The translations under genes were made by a program, and so were the position numbers. The notes beneath the pieces were generated by a model. It made no database searches. It had not been told where the DNA came from and worked only from the letters and a program-made list of their open reading frames with translations. 64,000 nucleotides of DNA, taken from assembly GCF_007066085.1 (NCBI RefSeq), contig NZ_CP041405.1:2418001-2482000 (forward strand), read 5' to 3'. Shown in pieces: positions 26,879 to 35,282 of the stretch (positions within the stretch are counted from its first letter, which is position 1; every line of letters begins with the position of its first letter). Source of the stretch: Paenibacillus thiaminolyticus. Lineage in GTDB: Bacteria; Bacillota; Bacilli; Paenibacillales; Paenibacillaceae.

Positions 26879-27982
26879 ATGACAACGCTGAATCAGCCGC
26901 TTATCGTGAGAGGCGCTCCCGCCGTCTACCGCTGTGAAGCCGGCATCCTGCATCGGCTGGAGTCTCTGCTCCAGCCGTACGGCAGCCGCCGGGCGCTCGT
27001 CGTGCACGGCGAGCGCTCCTGGGAGGCCGCAGCTCCGTATTGGCCGCAACAGACGGGGCTGACGCTTCTGCCGCTGCCGTACCGCGGCGAGTGCACGCTG
27101 GCGGAGGCCAGCCGGATCGCCCGCGAAGCGCGAGCGGCGCAGGCCGATATTGTGCTCGGCGTCGGCGGCGGCAAAGTGATGGACCTCGTCAAGGCCGCAG
27201 GCATCGAAGCCGGACTCGACACGGTGCTCGTGCCGACGCTCGCTTCGAACTGTGCGGCCTGGACGCCGCTCAGCGTGTTCTACGATGAGCAGGGGCGCTT
27301 CACGCATTATACGCTCCATCCGAAAAGTCCGCTCATGGTGCTGGTCGATCCGCAGATCGCCCTGCGCGCGCCAGCCGCTTACCTGCGGGCCGGCATCGCC
27401 GACACGCTGGCCAAATGGTACGAGGCCGACGTGCTCGTCCGCGAGTGGAGCCGGCAGCCCGCGGCGGTGCAGATCGCCCACCTCACGGCCCGCCTGTGTC
27501 AGACCGCTCTGCTGGAGCATGGCCTGCAGAGCGTGCGGGATGCCGAGCGGCAGCAATTGACGGATGCGTTCACGCTCGCCGTGGAGACGATCATCATGAC
27601 GGGCGGCACGGTCGGCGGCTTCGGCGACCATGCGGGCCGGATCGCGGGAGCCCATTCCATCCATAATGGGCTGACGGCAGCCCCGGCGACGCATCACCTG
27701 CTGCACGGGGACAAGGTCGCCTATGGCATTCTCGTCCAGCTCACGCTGGAGGGCAACCTGCCCGAGGTCGAGCGGCTGCTGCCGTTCTACCGGGATATGG
27801 GCCTTCCCCGCTGCCTGTCTGATCTCGGGCTGTCCGCCTCGGATCGCGAGACGCTGGACCGCGTCGCGGCCGCATCGGTCCTTCCGCAGGAATCAATTCA
27901 TCTGATGAACAGGAACGTGACGGCGGATGATGTGCGGCAGGCGATGCTGCAGCTGGAATCGGTGGCGGCCGGAGTTGCATAA
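26879..27982 (+). CDS. Iron-type alcohol dehydrogenase, glycerol-dehydrogenase/HcxA-like
   Basis: Dehydrogenase of 367 aa related to GldA and Escherichia coli YbdH/HcxA. The NAD-binding GVGGGKVMDLVKAAG and the metal-site region AGIADTLAKWYEA, GAHSIHNGL and HHLLHGDKVAYG fit the family. It starts 83 bp after metQ with no obvious terminator between, so it probably belongs to the SAM-controlled operon. HcxA-type enzymes reduce short 2-oxo acids. A role on a methionine-derived 2-oxo or 2-hydroxy acid is a reasonable guess but unproven; plain glycerol dehydrogenase is the alternative. Confidence 0.8.
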   Translation: MTTLNQPLIVRGAPAVYRCEAGILHRLESLLQPYGSRRALVVHGERSWEAAAPYWPQQTGLTLLPLPYRGECTLAEASRIAREARAAQADIVLGVGGGKVMDLVKAAGIEAGLDTVLVPTLASNCAAWTPLSVFYDEQGRFTHYTLHPKSPLMVLVDPQIALRAPAAYLRAGIADTLAKWYEADVLVREWSRQPAAVQIAHLTARLCQTALLEHGLQSVRDAERQQLTDAFTLAVETIIMTGGTVGGFGDHAGRIAGAHSIHNGLTAAPATHHLLHGDKVAYGILVQLTLEGNLPEVERLLPFYRDMGLPRCLSDLGLSASDRETLDRVAAASVLPQESIHLMNRNVTADDVRQAMLQLESVAAGVA

Positions 27983-28027
27983 CAAATGGAGGGCGGGAGC
28001 AGGCGCTTCCGCTCAGCCTCTGTCTCG

Positions 28028-28184
28028 GCAATTGCGAGCTCTATCCTATCTCCCTGTGTCTCCGCAACTGGCGAGTTCTATCCTGTTTCCCTCTGGCTCT
28101 GCAACTAGCGAGCTCTATCCTGTTTCCCTCTGACACTGCAACTGGCAAGCTCTATCCTCTCCCCCTCTGGCTCTGCAACTGCCT
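28028..28184 (+). repeat. 36-37 bp imperfect tandem repeat, over four copies
   Basis: Units start at 28028, 28064, 28101, 28138 and (partial) 28175, each of the form GCAACTNGCGAGCTCTATCC then a pyrimidine-rich stretch. Spacing is constant, but no part of the unit is unique, so it is not CRISPR. It fills the gap between the dehydrogenase and DUF2332 genes. Confidence 0.85.
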
Positions 28185-28318
28185 GGCCGTCCCCTGTTCT
28201 CCCTAAGTCTCCATCTATCCCACCTTCTCAATCACTTTTCTTAATCGCCTCGACAAAAAATTAGAAATTTCACTTATCACCCGCTCGTTGTAAAATGGTG
28301 GAAAAAGGAGGGGTTGAC

Positions 28319-29350
28319 TTGGGTAACGCAAGCTTGTCCAACCGTTTCGAACGCTTTGCGCACGAAGAATGCACGGGCTCCTGCGATCTGTACGAGCATC
28401 TGGCGCTGCGCATCGCCGCCGATAATGAATTGCTCCGAATCGCCTCGCATGCAAGGCCGGGGCAGCCGGTGCCGAACCTGCTCTTCGGCGCGGTTCACTA
28501 TTTGTTGCTCGCCGGCGCTGACCACGATCTGCGCCGCTATTATGACGGTCTCGTCGAGGAGCCGGGAGACATCCGGCAGTCGTTCCCCCCGTTCAAAGAC
28601 TTCTGCCTCAAGTACGCCGACGATATCGTGCCGCTGCTGAAGACGAAGATCGTACAGACGAATGAGGTCAGGCGCTGCGCCTATCTGTACCCGAGCTTCT
28701 GCCTTATCTATGAGAAAATACGCAAACCATTGGCGCTAATCGAGATCGGCACGAGCGCGGGGCTGCAGCTGATTTGGGATCAATACGGATACACCTATGG
28801 AACCGGAGACGTATACGGGAACACGGCGGGGGAAGTAAGGATTGCGGCGTCCATCCACGGGGACGCTTACCCGCCTATACTGCCACAAAGCCCGCCTGTC
28901 ACCGCCCGAATCGGCGTTGATCTGCATATCAACCGCCTGTCCGAGCCGGAAGACTACCGGTGGCTGCAGGCCTTGATCTGGCCCGGACACCGGGACAGAG
29001 TCGCGCTGTTCGACGAAGCAGCCCGCTGCCTGGCCGGACAGCCGCTGCAGCTGATCGAGGGAGACGGGATCGAGCGGCTTCCGAGTCTCGCGGCCGGTAT
29101 CTCCGACGACGCGGCGATCTGCGTCTTCCATACCCATGTCGCCAATCAGATGCCGCCGGAGGCGAAGCGGCGCCTGGAGCGGCAAATCAAAGAGATCGGC
29201 AGCAGGCGCGATCTGTTTCACCTGTACAACAACATATGGGACCCGAATCTGCATCTGGATGAATATATCGGCGGGACGGAGCGCAGAGCGACGCTTGCCG
29301 AGACCGACGGACACGGACGCTGGTTCCGCTGGACCTATCCCAGGGCATAA
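28319..29350 (+). CDS. DUF2332 family protein
   Basis: Protein of 343 aa. TTG 28319 is chosen because AAAGGAGGGG lies 7 bp upstream; an in-frame ATG at 28295 overlaps that site. DUF2332 hallmarks are LFGAVHYLLLAG, the NEVRRCAYLYPSFCLIYEK block, the glycine-rich LIEIGTSAGLQLIWDQYGY that resembles a methyltransferase SAM-binding motif, and AICVFHTHVANQMP. No function has been established that I know of. It has no signal peptide and appears monocistronic. Confidence 0.82.
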   Translation: MGNASLSNRFERFAHEECTGSCDLYEHLALRIAADNELLRIASHARPGQPVPNLLFGAVHYLLLAGADHDLRRYYDGLVEEPGDIRQSFPPFKDFCLKYADDIVPLLKTKIVQTNEVRRCAYLYPSFCLIYEKIRKPLALIEIGTSAGLQLIWDQYGYTYGTGDVYGNTAGEVRIAASIHGDAYPPILPQSPPVTARIGVDLHINRLSEPEDYRWLQALIWPGHRDRVALFDEAARCLAGQPLQLIEGDGIERLPSLAAGISDDAAICVFHTHVANQMPPEAKRRLERQIKEIGSRRDLFHLYNNIWDPNLHLDEYIGGTERRATLAETDGHGRWFRWTYPRA

Positions 29351-29407
29351 AAAACATACAGCGAGCTCAAGTTAAGTTCGTCCGAATTAATGGACGGCTG
29401 GCATGAC

Positions 29408-29437
29408 TTGACATACCGGCGCGTTGATGCGTATACT
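29408..29437 (+). promoter_or_regulatory. Promoter of the ABC-F attenuator transcript
   Basis: TTGACA (29408-29413) and TATACT (29432-29437) with an 18-bp spacer. Transcription starting near 29444 would include the leader peptide, hairpin and terminator ahead of the ABC-F gene. Confidence 0.7.
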
Positions 29438-29480
29438 TCACACTGTAAGGAATTAACTTTGTAATGAGGTGGAAAGGAAA

Positions 29481-29522
29481 ATGTTGCATTTATCGACTGT
29501 TCTTCAACGGGATTTGGCTTAA
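29481..29522 (+). CDS. Leader peptide MLHLSTVLQRDLA
   Basis: Thirteen-codon reading frame behind GGTGGAAAGG, ending TAA. Its last codons form the 5' arm of a large hairpin, the layout of ribosome-mediated attenuators before antibiotic-resistance ABC-F and 23S methylase genes. A stalled ribosome here would open that hairpin. Assignment rests on position and structure, not on similarity to a known peptide. Confidence 0.65.
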   Translation: MLHLSTVLQRDLA

Positions 29523-29568
29523 GACGGGATAGATCTGCCCATTTTTAGCTCTAAGCCAACCGAAGAAC
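29499..29568 (+). promoter_or_regulatory. Attenuator hairpin overlapping the leader peptide
   Basis: GTTCTTC (29499-29505) pairs with GAAGAAC (29562-29568), and TTGGCTTA (29514-29521) with TAAGCCAA (29552-29559). The 5' strand is inside the leader coding sequence. The leader ribosome-site region (GGAAAGGAAA) can also pair with TTTCCTTTC near 29587, giving an alternative fold. Confidence 0.7.
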
Positions 29569-29610
29569 AGAAGATAAAGAACCGATTTCCTTTCATGCAT
29601 ATCGATCTGT

Positions 29611-29645
29611 ATGGGTAAGGTGCGCGTTCACCTTACCCATTTTTT
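29611..29645 (+). terminator. Attenuator terminator upstream of the ABC-F gene
   Basis: Perfect 11-bp stem ATGGGTAAGGT / ACCTTACCCAT followed by five or more T residues, 100 bp before the ABC-F start. Since it follows the leader peptide and precedes the gene, read-through must be regulated. Confidence 0.9.
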
Positions 29646-29745
29646 GTATATTTTTTTCACTTCCCGATACAATTGAAAATTGTCTTTATTTTGCTGTTCT
29701 CCCGGTTGGCTTCCTATCTTGAAGCGAACAAAGGAGAGAACCAAT

Positions 29746-31284
29746 ATGAGCATTGTCACGGTTGAACAACTGTCCCATACGTACGGGGACAAGAACGTAT
29801 TTCACAATATTAGCTTCCGTCTGGTGCGGGGAGAGCACGCCGGACTGGTCGGCGGCAACGGCGCTGGCAAGTCCACGCTGCTCCGCATCCTGTCGGGCGA
29901 GCTGCTTCCCGATCGCGGCACCGTCGATTGGCTGCCGGGCATCCGCGCCGGCTACCTGCAGCAGCATATCGATCTGCAGGAGGGAATGACCATTATCGAA
30001 TATTTGCGCACCGCTTATGCGGATCTGTATGCGATGGAGACCCGCATGAATCAGCTCGCGGCCCAGATGGCCGAGGGCGGGGATGATCTCGATTCCTTAT
30101 TGACCCGCTACGGCGAGCTGCAGCAGCAGCTGGAGCATTCCGGCTTCTATCTAATCGAGACGAAGATCGAGGAGGTCGCTGCCGGATTAGGCATTCTCGC
30201 ACTCGGCCCGGATCGTGACGTGAGCGAACTGAGCGGCGGCCAGCGCACGAAGCTGCTGCTGGGCAAGCTGCTGCTGGAGCAGCCCGATGTCCTGCTGCTC
30301 GATGAGCCGACCAACTATTTGGATGACGTGCATATCGAGTGGCTTACCGGGTATTTGACCCGCTACGAGCAGGCCTACCTCGCCGTCTCCCATGACGAAC
30401 GGTTTTTGAATGCAATCACGACGACAATTTTTCACTTGGAGCACCAGTCGATTCGGCGGTACCCCGGCAATTACCAACAGTTCAAGCGCAGCTATGAATT
30501 GAACAAGGAGCAGCTGCAAGCCGCCTACACGCGGCAGCAGCAGGAGATCGAGCGGCTGGAGGACTTCATTCAGAAGAACCGCATTCGCAAGGCGAAGCAG
30601 GCCAAGAGCCGGGAAAAAATGCTGGAGCGGATGGAACGGATCGACAGGCCATCCTCCGGGCCGCAGCCTCGCTTCGCCTTCCGGGTGCATGCCGATCCGG
30701 CGGGCACGGTCATCGAAGCAAGACTACTTCAGATCGGGTATCGCGAGCCGTTATTCGCTCCGGTCGATCTGACGGTAAAGCGCGGAGAGAAAATTGCCAT
30801 CGTCGGCTATAACGGAATCGGCAAGTCGACGATGCTCAAGACCTTGCTCGGTTATATTCCGGCTCTGGGCGGAACCGTGCAATTCGGCGACCGCGTCAAG
30901 ACCGCCTATTTCGCCCAGGAAGAGCAGGCTCCCGATCATAGCCCGCTGGAACATTTATCGGCGCTCCGCCCGGATATGACGCTGAAGGACTTCCGCCGCC
31001 TGCTCGCCCAGTCCGGGCTGACCGAGAAGCACATCCGGAAGGAGATCGGTCTCCTGAGCGGCGGGGAGCAGGCCAAGGTTCGGCTGTGCGAGCTGATGCT
31101 GACCGACAGCAACGTGCTCGTGCTGGATGAACCGACCAGCCATCTCGATGTTCGCGCGAAGGACGCCTTTCAGGACGCGCTCAAGAAATATGCCGGCACG
31201 ATCCTGCTCGTCTCCCATGAGCCGAATTTCTACGAGGGCTGGGTCACGCAAGTATGGAATGTGCAGGAGTGGATGAAAAAGTAA
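29746..31284 (+). CDS. ABC-F protein, probable ribosomal-protection type
   Basis: Soluble duplicated ATPase of 512 aa from ATG 29746, behind AAAGGAGAG. The first domain has Walker A GGNGAGKST, signature LSGGQRTK and Walker B VLLLDEPTNYLD. The second has GYNGIGKST, LSGGEQAKV and VLVLDEPTSHLD. Between them is a long charged linker (about 240-310, rich in QQQEIERLEDFIQKNRIRKAKQAKSR) that in ABC-F proteins reaches the ribosomal P/E sites. No membrane domains are present. The attenuator upstream suggests an antibiotic-inducible protection factor of the Vga/Lsa/VmlR kind. Drug class cannot be predicted. Confidence 0.88.
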   Translation: MSIVTVEQLSHTYGDKNVFHNISFRLVRGEHAGLVGGNGAGKSTLLRILSGELLPDRGTVDWLPGIRAGYLQQHIDLQEGMTIIEYLRTAYADLYAMETRMNQLAAQMAEGGDDLDSLLTRYGELQQQLEHSGFYLIETKIEEVAAGLGILALGPDRDVSELSGGQRTKLLLGKLLLEQPDVLLLDEPTNYLDDVHIEWLTGYLTRYEQAYLAVSHDERFLNAITTTIFHLEHQSIRRYPGNYQQFKRSYELNKEQLQAAYTRQQQEIERLEDFIQKNRIRKAKQAKSREKMLERMERIDRPSSGPQPRFAFRVHADPAGTVIEARLLQIGYREPLFAPVDLTVKRGEKIAIVGYNGIGKSTMLKTLLGYIPALGGTVQFGDRVKTAYFAQEEQAPDHSPLEHLSALRPDMTLKDFRRLLAQSGLTEKHIRKEIGLLSGGEQAKVRLCELMLTDSNVLVLDEPTSHLDVRAKDAFQDALKKYAGTILLVSHEPNFYEGWVTQVWNVQEWMKK

Positions 31285-31357
31285 CACCGAGGGGCGCCGG
31301 CCATAGTATAGCGCCTAGGGGAGCGGGCTGGGCCTCTCTGTCCCCTCCCCCTTGCCC

Positions 31358-31390
31358 GCTGCCGAATCCTTCGTTAACGGAGGCGGCAGC
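31358..31390 (+). terminator. Hairpin after the ABC-F gene
   Basis: GCTGCCG / CGGCAGC arms with a 19-nt loop and extra GC pairing outside, 75-105 bp past the ABC-F stop. It lacks a T tract. Confidence 0.35.
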
Positions 31391-31465
31391 AGGCAGGGAA
31401 AATAATCGCTAATGTCAACCGTTTGCGGTGCAATCGGTTGATGAACAGGAGAATCGATAATCGAT

Positions 31466-32203
31466 ATGAATCATATACATCTGCTCGAGATCAAGTTCGA
31501 ATATAATGGACAGCAGCAGGCCATAACTCCTGTCCTGCTTCAGGATGGGAACGAGACGATACTCATCGACTGCGGGTATCCGGATTTCACTCCGCAGCTC
31601 GAAGAAGCGGCCAACCGGCAAGACATTCGTCTCGATTCGATGACCGCCTTGATCGTGACCCATCACGATATGGACCACATCGGCTCGCTGGCCGCATTGA
31701 AGCGGGCATACCCTCGCATCGGAGTCATCGCGCATGAGCTGGAACAGCCGTACATCGAAGGCAAGCACAAGCCGCTGCGGCAGCAGCAGGCGGAAGCCAC
31801 ACTCGACGACTTGCCGGAGGAAGCCAAGCCGGACGCGAAGCAGTTCATTCGCTTCCTGCAATCGATCGAGCCGGCCCAGGTCGATCGGACGGTGACCCAC
31901 GGAGAGCGGCTGCCCTGGTGCGGCGGCATCGATATCGTCCATACGCCCGGGCATACGTCCGGACATATCTCGTTGTATCTGCCTGCGAGCAAGACGCTCA
32001 TCGCGGGAGATGCTGTCGTGATCGAAGACGGACGACTGAATATCGCCAATCCCCGGCATGCGTGGGATTTGAAGGAGGCGGTCCGCTCCGTTCAGCGCCT
32101 GCTCGACTACGACATCGAGCGAATCATTTGCTACCATGGGAGCATCTTCCAGGGCGATGCCAAACAGGCGCTCCGGCAGCTCGTTCATGCCTATACGACT
32201 TGA
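31466..32203 (+). CDS. MBL-fold metallo-hydrolase
   Basis: Hydrolase of 245 aa. Zinc ligands are visible in THHDMDHIG, HTPGHTSGHISLY, IAGDAV and a C-terminal CYHGSIF histidine. The family is broad (glyoxalase II-, lactonase- and RNase-like members), so the substrate is not predictable. It has no signal peptide. AGGAGA lies rather far, about 14 bp, from the ATG. Confidence 0.88.
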   Translation: MNHIHLLEIKFEYNGQQQAITPVLLQDGNETILIDCGYPDFTPQLEEAANRQDIRLDSMTALIVTHHDMDHIGSLAALKRAYPRIGVIAHELEQPYIEGKHKPLRQQQAEATLDDLPEEAKPDAKQFIRFLQSIEPAQVDRTVTHGERLPWCGGIDIVHTPGHTSGHISLYLPASKTLIAGDAVVIEDGRLNIANPRHAWDLKEAVRSVQRLLDYDIERIICYHGSIFQGDAKQALRQLVHAYTT

Positions 32204-32271
32204 GCAGGAACGATTTCCGGGCGGGGAATTCAATGCCTCGGCCGTGATCATTTTATAATGGAGGGGATGTT

Positions 32272-32748
32272 ATGGAGTACACCGCTCCGCAGCATGGCGT
32301 GTCGGTATCGGCTTATATGCAGAACGCGGAAGGGGAAGTGCTGCTGCTTCGAACGCATTGGCGTTCAGACACCTGGGAGCTCCCCGGCGGGAATGTAGAG
32401 GAAGGCGAAGCGCTCGATGCCGCGGCATGCCGGGAATATATGGAGGAGACGGGCATTGCGATACGGCTTCTCGGGATTACGGGCGTCTATTATAATGCGA
32501 CGAAGCGGGTGCTCTCCGTTGTCTTCAGGGCGGAGTATGTCAGCGGGAACATCCGAATCCAACCGGAAGAAGTGCTCGAGGCGAAGTTCATCCGTATCGA
32601 CGAGTCGAATATCGGCCAGTATGTCACCCGCCCGCTAGCAAGATCCCGCACCTTGGACGCCATGCGTGCGACTTGCTTCGTCCCGTATGAGACATGGGAA
32701 GCCGCGCCAACATACAACTTGCTCGGAAGGCTGGACAACCATCGTTAG
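32272..32748 (+). CDS. Nudix hydrolase
   Basis: Protein of 158 aa with a complete Nudix box GGNVEEGEALDAAACREYMEETGI, which places the magnesium-binding REYMEE glutamates. It hydrolyses a nucleoside diphosphate linked to another moiety; which one is unclear. It lies 69 bp after the MBL gene and may be cotranscribed. The hairpin just downstream ends the unit. Confidence 0.9.
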   Translation: MEYTAPQHGVSVSAYMQNAEGEVLLLRTHWRSDTWELPGGNVEEGEALDAAACREYMEETGIAIRLLGITGVYYNATKRVLSVVFRAEYVSGNIRIQPEEVLEAKFIRIDESNIGQYVTRPLARSRTLDAMRATCFVPYETWEAAPTYNLLGRLDNHR

Positions 32749-32770
32749 AAATGGCATCCATCCCAACCTT

Positions 32771-32823
32771 AAAAGGGGCTGTCTCATAAATAGTTTTTAG
32801 CTGCAGGAGACAGCCCCGCCCCT
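32771..32823 (+). terminator. Long hairpin terminator after the Nudix gene
   Basis: AAAAGGGGCTGTCTC pairs with GAGACAGCCCC and a following CCCCTTTT across a 21-nt loop. An 11-bp core is perfect, and the 3' side ends in T residues. Confidence 0.7.
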
Positions 32824-32830
32824 TTTCCTC

Positions 32831-33194
32831 ACCCCTCAGCCTGCTGAAAATACTGTAAATATGCATTATTCCTTCATGACGTATAATCCGTTACAGGCAT
32901 TGCTGCACAACTGCATCAATTTCAGACTTTTCAATAGGCTAAAGATAAAAATCGCTGAAAATAAGGTACTTTTGCAGGAATTTCATCAGATCGCGGCTCA
33001 AACAGCACAAATTGCTGCATTTACGCAGGATTTCGCTGCCTCCCCCATCATCCCCGCTTGCCCGGCTTCCGCTTTGCCTGCCGCCGTTTATCCCGCCTCC
33101 ACATTCGCTGTTGACCCGTCACGCCAACCGTCGACCCAAATCACTATGCACTGCCTATGAGAGACCCTAATTGCTTTTTCCTTGCGCCCGGCTT
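32831..33194. other. Intergenic region with degenerate repeat elements
   Basis: About 360 bp between the Nudix gene and a convergent methyltransferase. It contains two degenerate elements of the form AATACTG..TTTTGCAGGAATT (near 32847 and 32963), related to copies at 43.8-44.0 kb. Short reading frames here have no ribosome sites and appear non-coding. Confidence 0.5.
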
Positions 33195-33944
33195 CTAACG
33201 GCGGGCAATGATGAGGAAGCGCGCCGAATTGGTCTGAATGCCCCGCTCAGTGCGGTTCGCCGCGACGAACCGTTCGAAACGCTCAGCATCCCCCTCGACT
33301 TCTCCGAAGCAGGGGATAATCGGGGTATGCTTCAGCAGGAACAGCAGATCCTCTGCCTCACGCATATACTCAACCGCATCGTATTCCTCGCAATGAACCT
33401 CGGTGAAGCCCGCTTCCTTCAGCTGCTCGGCGCAGCGTCCCATCAGCGTTCCGTTCGGCTCGCCATAAGCCTGGCCCCGTCCGAACGCCTCCTTCACATT
33501 CCATTTGTCACGCTCGCTCACCTGCTGCGTGACGAATACGCCGCCCTCCGTCAGCACCCGGGCGACTTCCCCGGCGTGGAACGGAGCATGGCGGCAGATG
33601 ACGGCGTCGAACAGCCCGTCGGGGAACATCAGCTCTTCCGCATCCATGCATGCATACCGGACATGGCACGCGGACGAGCGGGCCGCATGACGCCGAGCCA
33701 CTTCGATCATGCCTGGCGAGCGGTCGATCCCGATGGCCAGCCTCACGGCTGCCGCCAGCGGCAATAGCGCCTCTCCTCCGCCGGTGCCGATATCGAGCAG
33801 CACATCGGCCGGCCTGCATAATTCCGTTACCTTCGCACCATAATCCCAAGCCGCACCTTCGGTGACCGAGCGCACGGAACGGAAATCCCAGCCGTTGATC
33901 GCTCCAATCCGGTCATAAAAAGCTTTTTCATCAAATGCAATCAT
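33195..33944 (-). CDS. Class I SAM-dependent methyltransferase
   Basis: Methyltransferase of 249 aa. The SAM-binding motif I is VLLDIGTGGGEALLPLA, motif II GIDRSPGMIEVARRHAA, and the acidic post-motif MDAEELMFPDGLFDAVICRHAPFH. It resembles the methyltransferase encoded 500 bp away at 34438 (shared GWDF, DIGTGGGE and VLADGGIFFTQQ-type segments), so the two may be old paralogues. Target unknown. Confidence 0.88.
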   Translation of the reverse strand: MIAFDEKAFYDRIGAINGWDFRSVRSVTEGAAWDYGAKVTELCRPADVLLDIGTGGGEALLPLAAAVRLAIGIDRSPGMIEVARRHAARSSACHVRYACMDAEELMFPDGLFDAVICRHAPFHAGEVARVLTEGGVFVTQQVSERDKWNVKEAFGRGQAYGEPNGTLMGRCAEQLKEAGFTEVHCEEYDAVEYMREAEDLLFLLKHTPIIPCFGEVEGDAERFERFVAANRTERGIQTNSARFLIIARR

Positions 33945-34437
33945 CGTTCATTCTCCTTCCAATGGATATGGACTGATAGGGCTTGCCCTGCTGCAATCGC
34001 TCCGGTTCCGGGTCACAAGGGCAGACTGATCCCTTGATGGCTGGCACGCGTGTTAACCCAGCCCGGAGACTAGCTACCTCGAACGATTCGGAAAGGCATT
34101 CCCATCACCCCGTTGGAAAGATATAATCAAATTATACGCATTCAGCAAGCACTTCAACAAGCAACACAATCAAGAGGCATTCATTCAAAAGGTATGCAAT
34201 CAACAGTTATGCAATCAACAGGTATGAATCAAGAGGTATGAATCAAGAGGTATTCATTTAAGCCCAACCTATCAGTGGCATTCATTTAAGTCGAACCTAT
34301 CAATAGAGAGGAGAACGTTCATGCGATCAATCGAGCACGAGACCTAACAACCTTGCCCTTATGCCCGGGGTCCGCCGGATCGTATCCGTATAGAATGACA
34401 TTCGATTTGCGGAATAACGAACAGGAGGGACCTGGAT
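33945..34437. other. Intergenic region between two methyltransferase genes
   Basis: About 490 bp between divergent methyltransferase genes. It contains the short tandem repeats listed separately at 34168-34306 and presumably both promoters. No gene was recognised. Confidence 0.55.
34168..34306 (+). repeat. Cluster of 14-, 15- and 28-bp direct repeats
   Basis: CAATCAACAGTTATG-type 15-mers occur twice, AATCAAGAGGTATG 14-mers twice, and a 28-bp unit built on ATTCATTTAAG...AACCTATCA twice, all head to tail. The cluster ends shortly before a GAGAGGAG stretch near 34306. Confidence 0.7.
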
Positions 34438-35205
34438 ATGATGACAAAAGACACGCAATTTCAATGGTGGATAGAGCAATCGAATCAGCCATTTTCGGGA
34501 TGGGATTTTTCCTATATTTCCGGGACGGGCCGCATGGACAGCGACTGCCTGGATTGGTCGTACAGCAGTATGGCCATTCCGCTCATGCAGGGCGCGCAAT
34601 CGATGCTGGATATGGGAACCGGCGGCGGCGAGCTGCTGTCGAGGCTAAGGCCTTGGCCGAAGTCCGTCTGCGCCACGGAAGGCTATCCGCCGAACCTGCC
34701 CGTCGCCAAAGAACGATTGGAGCCGCTGGGCGCGGCCGTCCTCCCGGTGGAGGATGACGAGCAGCTCCCCTTCGCGACCGGCCAATTCGACCTCGTGCTG
34801 AACAAGCACGAATCGTATTCGCCGCGGGAGGTGCGGCGGGTACTCGCCGATGGGGGCATCTTCTTCACCCAGCAGGCGGGCGGCAGCGATTGCTTCGAGA
34901 TCAACGAGCGGTTCGGCGTTCCGCTGATTGAAGAATTTGCGGAATGGAAGCTCGACATCGCCGTGCGGGAAGTGCAGGAGCATCGCTTCAAGGTCGTGAA
35001 GCAGGCGGAGCAATTCCTGAGCCAACGCTTCTATGATGTCGGCGCGCTGGTCTATTATTTGAAGGCCATTCCGTGGCAGATTCCGGATTTCGAGGCCGAG
35101 AAATATAGAGAAGAGCTGTACGGCATTCACCAGCTTATCGAGCAGCAAGGCTATTTCGAAGTGACGCAGCATCGGTTCTACTTGCTCGCCACAGCGTTAT
35201 CCTAG
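34438..35205 (+). CDS. Class I SAM-dependent methyltransferase
   Basis: Methyltransferase of 255 aa behind AGGAGGGAC. Motif I is MLDMGTGGGELLSRL; post-motifs are LPFATGQFDLVLNKHESY and VRRVLADGGIFFTQQ. A characteristic N-terminus GWDFSYISGTGRM is shared by a Bacillota family often annotated only as methyltransferase. It ends in a strong terminator, so it is monocistronic. Substrate unknown. Confidence 0.88.
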   Translation: MMTKDTQFQWWIEQSNQPFSGWDFSYISGTGRMDSDCLDWSYSSMAIPLMQGAQSMLDMGTGGGELLSRLRPWPKSVCATEGYPPNLPVAKERLEPLGAAVLPVEDDEQLPFATGQFDLVLNKHESYSPREVRRVLADGGIFFTQQAGGSDCFEINERFGVPLIEEFAEWKLDIAVREVQEHRFKVVKQAEQFLSQRFYDVGALVYYLKAIPWQIPDFEAEKYREELYGIHQLIEQQGYFEVTQHRFYLLATALS

Positions 35206-35249
35206 TCCGGCCGCAGCAGTTGCGCAGTACACAAGGCCGCAGTGCGCAA

Positions 35250-35282
35250 GGCCAGCCAGAATATCTGGCTGGCCCCTTTTTT
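35250..35282 (+). terminator. Strong terminator after the methyltransferase
   Basis: Perfect 10-bp stem GGCCAGCCAG / CTGGCTGGCC with a 5-nt loop and a run of six T residues. Confidence 0.92.

Noticed and set aside
28028..28184. Possible CRISPR array with 37-bp spacing
   Set aside because: The whole unit repeats with drift; there is no constant-repeat/variable-spacer structure.
32861..33160. 99-codon open frame between Nudix and methyltransferase genes
   Set aside because: No ribosome site, low-complexity Ala/Pro end, and overlap with dispersed repeats.
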